Positions 55,428 to 63,881 of a stretch of DNA of 64,000 nt are shown one piece after another (positions within the stretch are counted from its first letter, which is position 1; each line of letters opens with the position of its first letter). Under the pieces are notes generated by a model, which made no database searches, was not told where the DNA came from, and saw nothing but the letters and a program-made list of their open reading frames with translations. This stretch comes from Rhizobium sp. GTDB taxonomy: Bacteria; Pseudomonadota; Alphaproteobacteria; Rhizobiales; Rhizobiaceae. A program made the translations under genes and the position numbers. The DNA lies in contig JAQGJP010000018.1 in NCBI GenBank assembly GCA_028290545.1, positions 44,956-108,955 on the forward strand. Direction: 5' to 3'.

Positions 55428-55709
55428 ATGGGGCGCATGGAGAGACTGAGCATCGAACTTCCGCCTGAGGTCAGCGAGATTGTCGAGGAGGCGGTGGCGT
55501 CGGGAGAGTTCGCTTCTGTGAGCGAGATGGTGTCGTCCGCGCTGGTGGATTGGAAGGCATCGCGGCTGATCCATGGTTATACTGTTGAAGAGCTTCGTGC
55601 GCTCGTTGACGAAGCAGAGGCCAGCGGCGAGCCGATCGATGGCAAACAAGCCTTTCGCGAGGTCAGGGAAGAGCTTGAAGCTTATATAGCAAGTCTGCCA
55701 TCCAGATGA
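55428..55709 (+). CDS. parD: ParD-family antitoxin inside the suf cluster
   Basis: A 93-residue ribbon-helix-helix protein: MERLSIELPPEVSEIVEEAVASGEFASVSEMVSSALVDWKASR, with a helical C-terminal tail ending FREVREELEAYIASLPSR. Intact frame. The next gene begins in the usual ATGA overlap but is only a stump of parE, so the pair has lost its toxin. It lies between the DUF59 gene and sufA, on the same strand, and may ride on suf transcription. Confidence 0.88.
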   Translation: MGRMERLSIELPPEVSEIVEEAVASGEFASVSEMVSSALVDWKASRLIHGYTVEELRALVDEAEASGEPIDGKQAFREVREELEAYIASLPSR

Positions 55710-55834
55710 GTTTCATTCTCCGACCGCGAGCGAAGTCGGACATGCTTTCCATCGCCAAATATATCGCGGACAAAAATCCTGCCGCCTCGTTGGCCGAAGC
55801 TGGTGCGATGAAGACAAGGCTATTGAACCATTAA
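55706..55834 (+). pseudogene. parE: parE toxin, 3'-truncated remnant
   Basis: ATG at 55706 overlaps the parD stop (ATGA) and the frame reads MSFILRPRAKSDMLSIAKYIADKNPAAS, the standard ParE beginning. It then diverges and stops at 55834 after 42 residues, where normal ParE runs to about 95-100. The strand core and C-terminal catalytic part are missing. The rest was presumably deleted, since sufA begins only 69 bp later. Confidence 0.82.
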
Positions 55835-55903
55835 CCCGCCTCCATTACATTGGAATCGGAAAACATCGGGCCTTGAACCCGGTCGTTGAAGGAGAATGAG
55901 CCG

Positions 55904-56296
55904 ATGGGCTTTGCAGTCATGACCATGACGGATGGCGCAGCGTCGCGCGTCCGGGAAATCGTCGAGAATTCCGCTTCCGATGCGCAAGGCATTCGTGTCG
56001 GCATCAAGAAGGGCGGCTGCGCCGGGATGGAATACACCATCAACCTGGTGACGGACGCCAATCCCAAGGACGACCTGATCGAGCGCGATGGCGCCAGGGT
56101 CTGGGTCGAGCCGGCGGCGGTGCTCTATCTTCTCGGTACGGAAATGGGTTTCGAGATCACATCGCTGCGGTCGGGTTTCACATTCTCCAATCCGAACCAG
56201 ACATCGGCCTGCGGCTGCGGCGAGTCCGTCGAACTCAAGGCTGCTGACCTTGCGGCGCTGGCCGAGCGCGGCGATGCCGTCGTTCGGGTAGGCTGA
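55904..56296 (+). CDS. sufA: A-type Fe-S carrier SufA
   Basis: A 130-residue A-type carrier that takes clusters from SufBCD to apoproteins. The three conserved cysteines are in KKGGCAGMEY and SACGCGESV. AAGGAG stands 9 nt before the ATG at 55904; a TTG at 55886 is open but without a site. It is the last gene of the suf cluster. Confidence 0.93.
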   Translation: MGFAVMTMTDGAASRVREIVENSASDAQGIRVGIKKGGCAGMEYTINLVTDANPKDDLIERDGARVWVEPAAVLYLLGTEMGFEITSLRSGFTFSNPNQTSACGCGESVELKAADLAALAERGDAVVRVG

Positions 56297-56592
56297 AACT
56301 ACCGAATTCAGCATTTTCCTACTTGCATTCGATGCGGGTCGCCTCGAATGGATAATCGCGCCTGTGCTTTGCCGGCACGCCTATGCTTAACCGATCGTTA
56401 TCGGGACAGCTTTTTGTCCGGAAATGAGACAAGTTGGTTCCTTGCGGATCACTAAGCCTCTCCAAAAATCGGAATTAACCCTTTTCAACCTTGAATTCAG
56501 CCATGGTTTTGCGGCCCCCGGCAGCGGGTGTAACCTTTATCCAGTCGTCGTGGTTCACGACCTTATGAAGCATTCGCAGATTGGATCATCCG

Positions 56593-57393
56593 ATGCATGC
56601 CATGGAGCAGATCAACCGGAATACCTGGAGCGCACCGCTCTCCTTGCGTGGTTATCGCCATATCAATGGCCATATCGATGCCGGCGAGAGCCGGGTTTTC
56701 GAGACGGCGCTGACGCGTTTCCGTGGTGGCCGGTTTCTCGATATCGGCGTCGGCGGCGGCCGCACGGCGGCCTTGCTCGCCGGCAATGCCGGTTCCTATC
56801 TCGGCATCGACTATACGCCGGAGATGGTCGAGCTTGCCCGCGCCAATCATCCCGATCTCGCTTTCGAACTGATGGATGCGCGCAATCTGCACCAGATTGA
56901 CGACCGCTCACAGGATCTGGTCGTGTTCAGCTATAACGGCATCGATTCCGTCGATCCGCAAGGCCGGCTGGACGTGCTGCGCGAGGTCAACCGCGTGCTT
57001 GCACCGGGTGGGGCTTTTGTGTTCTCGACCTTTCATCGTGACTGGGAGGGGTTTCAGCATGCACCATCGCGTGCCAGCGTCGTGCCGCCGAGTTCCAATC
57101 CGCTGATATTCGGGCTTCGCTACGCGCGTTATGCAGTCGGCGCCTACAAAGCCCGCCAGCGCCGGCGGCATGAAGTGCGTGACGGCGAGCACGCGATACT
57201 GCTGCATCATGCGCATTATTTCGGCATCATGGTCTATGCGACGACGACATCGCAAATCAGCAGCCAACTGGCTGAGGCCGGCTTCACCACTCCACCGAAT
57301 ATCTTTGACGAAAACGGCAGCGAGGTCAGCGGGCAGGCCTCGACCGGGACGCAATACTTCCATGTATTTGCGGAAAAGCCCGCCTGGAGCTGA
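56593..57393 (+). CDS. SAM-dependent class I methyltransferase
   Basis: A 266-residue Rossmann-fold methyltransferase: motif I FLDIGVGGGRTAALL, then YLGIDYTPEMVELA, VVFSYNGIDSVDP and PGGAFVFSTFHRDW. The SAM pocket is complete; the substrate is unknown. Start codons at 56593 and 56602 are both possible. The stop is immediately followed by an intrinsic terminator. The 295-bp gap before it holds no gene I can support. Confidence 0.88.
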   Translation: MHAMEQINRNTWSAPLSLRGYRHINGHIDAGESRVFETALTRFRGGRFLDIGVGGGRTAALLAGNAGSYLGIDYTPEMVELARANHPDLAFELMDARNLHQIDDRSQDLVVFSYNGIDSVDPQGRLDVLREVNRVLAPGGAFVFSTFHRDWEGFQHAPSRASVVPPSSNPLIFGLRYARYAVGAYKARQRRRHEVRDGEHAILLHHAHYFGIMVYATTTSQISSQLAEAGFTTPPNIFDENGSEVSGQASTGTQYFHVFAEKPAWS

Positions 57394-57421
57394 GCATCGG
57401 GCGTATGCCTGATGCTTTTTT
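57394..57421 (+). terminator. Intrinsic terminator of the methyltransferase gene
   Basis: GCATCGGGC and GCCTGATGC pair (one G-T wobble) across GTAT, followed by a run of six T. It starts right after the stop codon. Confidence 0.92.
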
Positions 57422-57453
57422 GGAGCGCCGGAAAGCCATGCCCGGCGCTCCAA
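57420..57453. terminator. Hairpin between methyltransferase and gcvP ends
   Basis: TTGGAGCGCCGG and CCGGCGCTCCAA are perfect 12-bp complements around a 10-nt loop. On the minus strand (gcvP side) no T-run follows, so it is at best a weak terminator or 3'-end stabiliser for gcvTHP. Confidence 0.55.
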
Positions 57454-57458
57454 TTCGC

Positions 57459-60323
57459 CTATTCCGCCGCTTCGAGGTAATCGGTCACCGGCGGGCAGGA
57501 GCAGACCAGATTGCGGTCGCCATAGACATTGTCGACGCGGTTGACCGGCGGCCAGTATTTGTCGACCCGGAAGGCGCCCGGCGGAAAGCAGGCCTGTTCG
57601 CGGCTATAGGGCCGGTCCCAGTCGCCCACCAGGTCCTGCACCGTGTGCGGCGCATTCTTCAGCGGATTGTTGACCTTGTCCATCGTGCCGTCCTCGATGG
57701 CGCGGGCCTCCTCGCGGATGGCCAGCATTGCATCGCAGAAGCGGTCGAGTTCGGCCTTGGTCTCCGATTCCGTCGGCTCGATCATCAGCGTGCCGGCGAC
57801 CGGCCAGCTCATGGTCGGCGCGTGAAAGCCGCAATCGATCAGCCGCTTGGCGATATCCTCGACACTGACGCCGCATGAGGCCTGCAGCGGCCGCGTGTCG
57901 AGAATGCATTCATGCGCCACGCGACCCTTGTCGGACGTGTAGAGGACGTCATAGGCGCCTTTCAGCCGCGCGGCGATATAGTTGGCGTTGAGGATCGCCG
58001 CCTTGGTCGCCTGCGTCAGCCCTTCGCCGCCCATCATCAGGATGTAGCTCCAGGAGATCGGCAGGATCGATGCCGATCCGAATGCCGCGGCCGAGACCGC
58101 ACCCGGCTTGCCGTCGAGTTCCGGATGGCCGGGCAGGTGAGGGGCGAGATGGGCCTTGACGCCGATCGGCCCCATGCCCGGACCGCCGCCGCCATGCGGA
58201 ATGCAGAAGGTCTTGTGCAGGTTGAGGTGGCTGACGTCCGAGCCGATGTCGCCGGGGCGTGACAGTCCCACCATGGCGTTCATATTGGCGCCGTCGAGAT
58301 AGACCTGGCCGCCGAATGCGTGCGTCATCTCGCAGATCTCGCGCACCGTCTCCTCGAACACGCCATGCGTCGAGGGATAGGTGATCATGATGGCCGAGAG
58401 GTTCGCCGCATGTTTTTCCGCCAGCATGCGGAAATCGGCAAGATCGATATCGCCGTTCTCCGAGACCTTGACCGGGATCACCTTCATACCAGCCATCTGC
58501 GCCGAGGCCGGGTTGGTGCCATGCGCCGAGGTCGGAATCAGGCAGACATCGCGATGGCTCTCGCCACGGGCGATATGGTAGTTGCGGATGGTCAGCAGGC
58601 CGGCATATTCGCCCTGGGCGCCGGAATTCGGCTGCATCGAGAAGGCATCGTAGCCGGTGATGTCGCAGAGCTTCTTTGTCAGGTCATCGAGCAGAACCCG
58701 GTAGCCTTCTGCCTGATGCGGCGGCACAAAGGGATGGATTTCCGAGAATTCCGGCCAGGTGATCGGCAGCATTTCGGCCGTGGCGTTGAGCTTCATCGTG
58801 CAGGAGCCGAGCGGGATCATCGAGCGGTCGAGCGCCAGGTCGCGGTCCGAGAGACGGCGGATATAGCGGGTCATCTCGCTTTCGGCGCGGTTCATGTGGA
58901 AGATCGGATGTGTGAGATACTGGCTGGTCCGTAACAGATCTTCAGGCAGCCGGTATTCCGGTTCGAAATCCTCCGTCGTGAAATCGCCCCCGAAGGCCCG
59001 CCAGACGGCTTCCAGCGTCACCGGACGCGAGCGCTCGTCGAGCGAAATTCCAAGCCGGTCACTGCCGATCCTGCGGAGATTGACTTCCTGAGCCTCGGCG
59101 GCCTTGAGAATGACGCCCTGCAGCCGGCCGACGTTAACGGTAATCGTGTCGAAGAATGTATCCGGCTCGACCTTGTAGCCGAGTTTTTCGAGGCCCTTGG
59201 CAAGCCGCACCGTCTTCTGGTGGACGCTCTGGGCGATCGCCTGCAGGCCCTTGGGGCCGTGGAAGACCGCATACATCGAAGCCATGACGGCGAGCAGGAC
59301 CTGCGCGGTACAGATATTGGACGTCGCCTTCTCGCGCCGGATGTGCTGCTCGCGCGTCTGCAGCGACAGTCGATAGGCGCGGTTGCCGCGCGCGTCGACG
59401 GAGACGCCGACCAGACGGCCGGGCATGGAGCGCTTCCATTCGTCCTTTACCGCCATGTAGGCGGCATGCGGGCCACCATAGCCGACCGGCACGCCAAAGC
59501 GTTGGGTGCAGCCGACGGCGATATCGGCGCCCATTTCGCCCGGGGATTTCAACAGGCAAAGAGCGAGCGGATCGGCGATGACCACGCCGATTGCGCCCGC
59601 AGCATGCAGCTTGCCGATGATTTCGGTGAAGTCATGCACATGGCCGTAGGTGCCGGGATACTGGAAAATCGCGCCGAAGACATTGTTGGCGTCGAGATCG
59701 CGCATGGGATTGCCGACCACCACGGTCCAGCCGAGCGGTTCGGCGCGTGTTTTCAGAAGCGCGATGTTCTGCGGGTGGCAGTTTTCGTCGGCGAAGAAGA
59801 TGGTGGATTTCGATTTTGCAACGCGGGCGGCCATGGCCATGGCTTCGGCGGCGGCGGTCGATTCATCCAGCAGCGAGGCATTGGCGATGTCGAGGCCGGT
59901 GAGATCGCTGACCATGGTCTGGTAGTTGAGCAGCGCTTCGAGCCGGCCCTGGCTGATCTCGGGCTGGTAGGGTGTATAGGCCGTGTACCATGCGGGGTTT
60001 TCGAGAATGGTGCGCTGGATCACCGGCGGCGTGATCGTGCCGTAATAGCCCTGGCCGATCAGCGAGACGAGCTTCTTGTTCAGGTTGGCGGTCTCGCGCA
60101 TCTTGTCGAGCGCTTCCCGCTCCGTGAGCGGCTTGTCCCATTTGAGCGGCGTCTGCAGCCGGATCGACGCAGGCACAGTATCGTCGATCAGCGCATCGAG
60201 CGTGGGATAGCCGACAACCGCAAGCATCGCTTCCATCTCGGCGGGCGAGGGGCCGATATGTCGGCGGTCGGCGAAATTGTAGGGGTCGTAGTCGGTGAAG
60301 GTAAAATCCTTGGGAAGGGCCAT
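57459..60323 (-). CDS. gcvP: Glycine dehydrogenase (P-protein) of the glycine cleavage system
   Basis: A 954-residue PLP enzyme that decarboxylates glycine and passes the aminomethyl group to the GcvH lipoyl arm. Two homologous halves; the PLP Lys is in [24 protein letters not shown], with the glycine-rich loop after it. Starts one base inside the gcvH stop (TAATG), so translation is coupled. Third gene of gcvTHP. Confidence 0.97.
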   Translation of the reverse strand: MALPKDFTFTDYDPYNFADRRHIGPSPAEMEAMLAVVGYPTLDALIDDTVPASIRLQTPLKWDKPLTEREALDKMRETANLNKKLVSLIGQGYYGTITPPVIQRTILENPAWYTAYTPYQPEISQGRLEALLNYQTMVSDLTGLDIANASLLDESTAAAEAMAMAARVAKSKSTIFFADENCHPQNIALLKTRAEPLGWTVVVGNPMRDLDANNVFGAIFQYPGTYGHVHDFTEIIGKLHAAGAIGVVIADPLALCLLKSPGEMGADIAVGCTQRFGVPVGYGGPHAAYMAVKDEWKRSMPGRLVGVSVDARGNRAYRLSLQTREQHIRREKATSNICTAQVLLAVMASMYAVFHGPKGLQAIAQSVHQKTVRLAKGLEKLGYKVEPDTFFDTITVNVGRLQGVILKAAEAQEVNLRRIGSDRLGISLDERSRPVTLEAVWRAFGGDFTTEDFEPEYRLPEDLLRTSQYLTHPIFHMNRAESEMTRYIRRLSDRDLALDRSMIPLGSCTMKLNATAEMLPITWPEFSEIHPFVPPHQAEGYRVLLDDLTKKLCDITGYDAFSMQPNSGAQGEYAGLLTIRNYHIARGESHRDVCLIPTSAHGTNPASAQMAGMKVIPVKVSENGDIDLADFRMLAEKHAANLSAIMITYPSTHGVFEETVREICEMTHAFGGQVYLDGANMNAMVGLSRPGDIGSDVSHLNLHKTFCIPHGGGGPGMGPIGVKAHLAPHLPGHPELDGKPGAVSAAAFGSASILPISWSYILMMGGEGLTQATKAAILNANYIAARLKGAYDVLYTSDKGRVAHECILDTRPLQASCGVSVEDIAKRLIDCGFHAPTMSWPVAGTLMIEPTESETKAELDRFCDAMLAIREEARAIEDGTMDKVNNPLKNAPHTVQDLVGDWDRPYSREQACFPPGAFRVDKYWPPVNRVDNVYGDRNLVCSCPPVTDYLEAAE

Positions 60324-60685
60324 TATGCAATCATCCGGTTATATGCTTCTTCATCCATGAGGGCGTCGGCATCGGCCGTATTGGCAAGCTTGAGCTTGAA
60401 GAACCAGCCGGCGCCCGTGGGATCGGAATTGACCAGCGACGGATCGGCGGTGATCGCGTCGTTGACCTCGGTGATTTCGCCGGCAAGCGGACAATAGATA
60501 TCCGAGGCGGCCTTGACGCTTTCGACGGTGGCGGCATTGGCATTCTTCTCGAAGGTTGACCCGGGCGCCGGCAGCTCTACATAGACGAGGTCGCCGAGCT
60601 GTTCTGCGGCGTGGGCGGTGATTCCCACGGTCGCCACATCGCCGTCGATCTTCAGCCATTCATGTTCTTCAGTGAATTTCAGCAT
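60323..60685 (-). CDS. gcvH: Glycine cleavage H protein
   Basis: A 120-residue lipoyl carrier. The lipoylation site is [17 protein letters not shown] (Lys within SVKA), preceded by [13 protein letters not shown]. It lies between gcvT and gcvP; 134 bp, including a palindromic repeat, separate it from gcvT. Overlaps gcvP by one base. Confidence 0.97.
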   Translation of the reverse strand: MLKFTEEHEWLKIDGDVATVGITAHAAEQLGDLVYVELPAPGSTFEKNANAATVESVKAASDIYCPLAGEITEVNDAITADPSLVNSDPTGAGWFFKLKLANTADADALMDEEAYNRMIA

Positions 60686-60723
60686 GTTTTGTTACCTCCA
60701 AAGTGTTTGAAATGTGGTCTGAT

Positions 60724-60792
60724 TGCCCCTCATCCGGCCAGTCGGCCACCCTCTCCCCGTTCTTGACGGGGAGAGGGCTAGGGTGGGGGGCA
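60724..60792. repeat. Rhizobial palindromic repeat between gcvT and gcvH
   Basis: The core CCCTCTCCCCGT (60749-60760) and ACGGGGAGAGGG (60766-60777) pairs perfectly around TCTTG. The flanks CCCCTCATCCGGCC and CTAGGGTGGGGGGC continue the pattern of the CCCTCATCC.. element spread through Rhizobiaceae intergenic regions. In the mRNA it would form a strong hairpin inside the gcvTHP transcript. Confidence 0.75.
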
Positions 60793-60819
60793 CTTGTGGA
60801 TATGAAGTGGCTCATCCGC

Positions 60820-61956
60820 TTACCGCTTGTAGCCCGGGGGTATGAAGGGCAGTTCGGTGACGGTTACCGGCAGGAATTTGCCGCGCACCTCGGCGAAGAT
60901 GCGGGTGCCTGGCCTGGCGAGCCCGATCGGCACATAGCCCATGGCGACAGGGCCATCGACGCTCGGGCCGAAGCCGCCGGAGGTGACTTCACCGATCGGG
61001 GACTGGAGCGAATCCGTGGCATAGAGACCGGCATGGGCGCGCACCGGCGCCTTGCCTTCGGGCTTCAGGCCGACGCGGCGCCGGACCGCGCCGTTTTCCA
61101 GTTCATCGAGGATACGATCCGCACCGGGAAATCCGCCGGCGCGGGCGCCGCCCCGGCGGCGGGCTTTCTGGATCGCCCATTCGAGCCCCGCTTCGACCGG
61201 GCTTGTGGTCGTGTCGATATCGTTGCCATACAGGCAAAGCCCGGCCTCCAGCCTCAGGCTGTCGCGGGCGCCGAGTCCCACCGGCTCGCAATCGGGGTGA
61301 TCGAGCATGCGGTGGACCGTGAACTCGGCCTTGTCGGCGGGGATAGAGATTTCAAAACCGTCTTCGCCCGAATAGCCCGAGCGGGAAATGATGCAATCGG
61401 CCTCACGAAGCTCGTCGCCTTCGACATCCATGAATTTCATGCTGGTGACTTCGGGACAGAATTCGGCCAGCACATGTTCGGCATGCGGACCCTGAATGGC
61501 AATCAACGCCCGGTCCTCAAGGATGTCGAACGTGCAGGCGTCGGAGAGATGATCGGCCATGTGCGTGAAGTCGGCCTCCTTGCAGGAGGCATTGACGACC
61601 ATGTAGAAATGATCGCCGCGGTTGGAAACCATCAGATCGTCGAGTATGCCGCCCGCGTCATTGGTAAAAAAGCCGTAGCGTTGCCGGCCCGGTTTCAATC
61701 CGAGAATATCCACCGGAATCAGGCGCTCCAGCGCCAGTGCTGCGTCTTCCAGTTTTCCGGATTTCGGCCGGATCAGCACCTGGCCCATATGCGAGACGTC
61801 GAACAGTCCGCAGGCCGTGCGCGTCGCCAGATGCTCCTTCAGCACGCCGGAGGGATATTGCACCGGCATTTCGTAGCCGGCAAACGGCACCATGCGGGCG
61901 CCGAGCGACAGATGCAGGGCATGGAGGGGTGTTTTCAACAGGGGCGCATCATTCAC
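60820..61956 (-). CDS. gcvT: Aminomethyltransferase (T-protein)
   Basis: A 378-residue enzyme that takes the methylene from GcvH to tetrahydrofolate and releases ammonia. HALHLSLGARMVPFAGYEMPVQYPSGV at the start, RTACGLFDVSHMGQ, CIISRSGYSGEDGFEIS and GLGARDSLRLEAGLCLYGND are typical. First gene of gcvTHP; a tandem glycine riboswitch precedes it. A short hairpin GATGCC-TA-GGCATC lies in the leader at 61974-61987. Confidence 0.96.
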   Translation of the reverse strand: MNDAPLLKTPLHALHLSLGARMVPFAGYEMPVQYPSGVLKEHLATRTACGLFDVSHMGQVLIRPKSGKLEDAALALERLIPVDILGLKPGRQRYGFFTNDAGGILDDLMVSNRGDHFYMVVNASCKEADFTHMADHLSDACTFDILEDRALIAIQGPHAEHVLAEFCPEVTSMKFMDVEGDELREADCIISRSGYSGEDGFEISIPADKAEFTVHRMLDHPDCEPVGLGARDSLRLEAGLCLYGNDIDTTTSPVEAGLEWAIQKARRRGGARAGGFPGADRILDELENGAVRRRVGLKPEGKAPVRAHAGLYATDSLQSPIGEVTSGGFGPSVDGPVAMGYVPIGLARPGTRIFAEVRGKFLPVTVTELPFIPPGYKR

Positions 61957-62030
61957 GTACGGGTCTCCCGGGTTCGATGCCTAGGCATCAGCTCAAGAAC
62001 GGGTGCGCGATGCACGCCCGCATGCTCAAG

Positions 62031-62200
62031 CCCCCTCTGTCCCTTTGCCTGAGATTGTTATCCCTTCGGCAGGTACCCAATCCGATCCGGGTTGGCACCA
62101 TTCTCCAGAGTCCGTGTTCGCCCGCTGGTCCTTTGGCCTGAGAGTTTCCGGGGCGGTTGCTCCTTCGGCACTGCATTTGCGCAGATTCTCCCAACAGGTG
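62031..62200 (-). ncRNA. Tandem glycine riboswitch controlling gcvTHP
   Basis: On the minus strand two glycine aptamers follow each other. The first has GGGAGA near 62192, GTGCCGAAGGAGCAA, and CTCTCAGGCCAAAGGACC. The second has CTCTGGAGA (62102-62110), CTGCCGAAGGGATAA, and ATCTCAGGCAAAGGGACAGA. These are the conserved blocks of the glycine riboswitch, in the usual cooperative pair. It ends 74 nt before the gcvT start. Binding of glycine turns on the cleavage system when glycine is in excess. Confidence 0.95.
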
Positions 62201-62407
62201 CTCTTTTGATAGCGGCCCGCGGCGGTGGCTGGCAAGGGGGAAATGACGCGATCGATACAATTTCTGTCGTTCGGATTGCACAGCCTGCGGCGAATGGCAT
62301 GTTTGCGGTCGCGCAAAGACGACTAGGCACGATCAGGATAATTGATTATGCATGGACCCGAATTCGGGAATCTGACGATGAGGACATGGGCGAGAAAGGA
62401 GATCGCA

Positions 62408-62749
62408 GTGCGCTTGTTTTGCGCGCTCGCCCTGTTCATGCTCGGTTTTTCCGGTCATGCCGTGGCCGGGCACAATCTTGATCGCTATGGAGCAGAGTAT
62501 CGGCTTCCGGACGGCACTTTCGCGTCGATGTGCCTTCCGAGCGAGGAACATGGCGCACCCGACAACGACAGCAGGCATTGCGATACCTGCGTCATGTCGG
62601 CCGGGCATCTGTTCATGCCGCCGGACAGCGTCATTGCGTTCGGCGTCCAATCGCTTTCCCGTGAGCGCATCCGGCCTGCCGCCGTCGGCAATCCCAGACG
62701 AATTCTGTCACATCACCGCCAGAGTCGCGGTCCTCCGCTGAACGCCTGA
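62408..62749 (+). CDS. Small exported CxxC protein (DUF2946-like)
   Basis: A 113-residue protein. GTG at 62408 is chosen because AAAGGAG stands 6 nt upstream and gives a proper signal peptide (MRLFCALALFMLGFSGHAVA-GHN); an ATG at 62378 lacks both. The mature part has HCDTCVMSAGHLF near residue 58, like the CxxC motif of DUF2946, and a basic C-terminus. DUF2946 genes often lie beside copper proteins, and the next gene is a copper-protein fusion, so a copper role is plausible but inferred. Confidence 0.6.
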   Translation: MRLFCALALFMLGFSGHAVAGHNLDRYGAEYRLPDGTFASMCLPSEEHGAPDNDSRHCDTCVMSAGHLFMPPDSVIAFGVQSLSRERIRPAAVGNPRRILSHHRQSRGPPLNA

Positions 62750-62833
62750 TCCATTTTTCAAGATCATCCGCCGCGCGAATGCGGCAAGGCCAGCACCGGC
62801 AGATGTTCCGCGTGCATTCAGAGAGTCCGACAC

Positions 62834-63799
62834 ATGTTCCAGACCGGTTTTATTGCTTCCCTCATCCTGTCCACCGCCCCGGCCGTCGCCTTCGCGCACG
62901 TAACCCTGCAGGCGGACGAAGCGCCCGCCGACAGCTATTACCTCGCCGTGCTGCAGGTGCCGCACGGCTGCGACGGCAGGGCGACCACCGAAGTCGATAT
63001 CAAGTTGCCGGAAGGCTTCATCGGCGCCAAGCCGCAGCCGAAGCCCGGCTGGGAGATCGAGATCGTCAAGGGCAAATACCACAAGAGCTATGACCTGCAT
63101 GGTCAGCCGGTTGCCGAAGGGCCGCTGGAAATCCGCTGGAAGAACGGCAACCTGCCCGACGACTATTTCGATACGTTCACGATCTCGGGCAAATTTGCCG
63201 ATATCGCCGCCGGCACGGCCGTGCCGTTCGTGACGACGCAGCTCTGCGGCACGGACGGCAAAACCACCTGGGACCAGATCGCCAAGGACGGCCAGAGCCC
63301 GCACGATCTCAAGAACCCCGCACCCGTGGTGATGCTGACGGCGGTCGACGAACACGAGCACCATCACGACGACATGGCCGGCATGTTCATGGGCGTCTCG
63401 GTGGGCGATCTTGACATCACCTCGGCCGCGATCAAGGCTATGACGCCCGGCCAGCCGGTCGCCGGCGGTTTCGTCACCATCGTCAACAAGGGCAAGACCG
63501 ACGATCGGCTGGTGTCGGTGACCATTGCCGAGGGCGCAAGCCATGTCGACCTGCATGAAATGTCGATCAACAACGATGTCATGACCATGCGCAAGCTTGC
63601 CGATGGCCTGCCGGTGCCGGCCGGCCAGACGGTCGAGATGAAGCCGGGCGGCCTGCACATGATGATCATGGGCGTCACCAGGCCGTTCAAGGCCGGCGAC
63701 ACGGTGCGGGCAACGCTGACCTTCGAAAAGGCCGGCCAGGTCGAGCTCAACATCCCGGTCCGGGACATGAAGCCGGGCATGAAGAACATGAAGATGTAA
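62834..63799 (+). CDS. YcnI-PCuAC copper-protein fusion
   Basis: A 321-residue exported protein. After the signal peptide (ending AFA) the mature chain starts HVTLQADEAPADSYYLAVLQVPHGCDG, a DUF1775/YcnI domain whose N-terminal His is a copper ligand. Residues about 180-321 are a PCuAC (DUF461) domain: ASHVDLHEMSINNDVMTMRKL and later GGLHMMIMG give the H-M copper site. The linker has a His-rich DEHEHHHDD. It probably binds periplasmic copper for cytochrome oxidase assembly or detoxification. A strong hairpin terminates it at 63817. Confidence 0.9.
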   Translation: MFQTGFIASLILSTAPAVAFAHVTLQADEAPADSYYLAVLQVPHGCDGRATTEVDIKLPEGFIGAKPQPKPGWEIEIVKGKYHKSYDLHGQPVAEGPLEIRWKNGNLPDDYFDTFTISGKFADIAAGTAVPFVTTQLCGTDGKTTWDQIAKDGQSPHDLKNPAPVVMLTAVDEHEHHHDDMAGMFMGVSVGDLDITSAAIKAMTPGQPVAGGFVTIVNKGKTDDRLVSVTIAEGASHVDLHEMSINNDVMTMRKLADGLPVPAGQTVEMKPGGLHMMIMGVTRPFKAGDTVRATLTFEKAGQVELNIPVRDMKPGMKNMKM

Positions 63800-63816
63800 T
63801 TTGACAGGCTGCTTGT

Positions 63817-63856
63817 GGCATACCCCCTCTGCCCTGGCGGGCAGAGGGGGTATGCC
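63817..63856. terminator. Perfect 18-bp hairpin after the copper-protein gene
   Basis: GGCATACCCCCTCTGCCC (63817-63834) and its exact complement (63839-63856) flank the 4-nt loop TGGC. It lies 17 bp after the stop and 25 bp before the end of a convergent gene. There is no T-run, so bidirectional termination by a strong stem is likely. Confidence 0.7.
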
Positions 63857-63881
63857 GCTTGCAAAGCGATCATAGGAAAAG

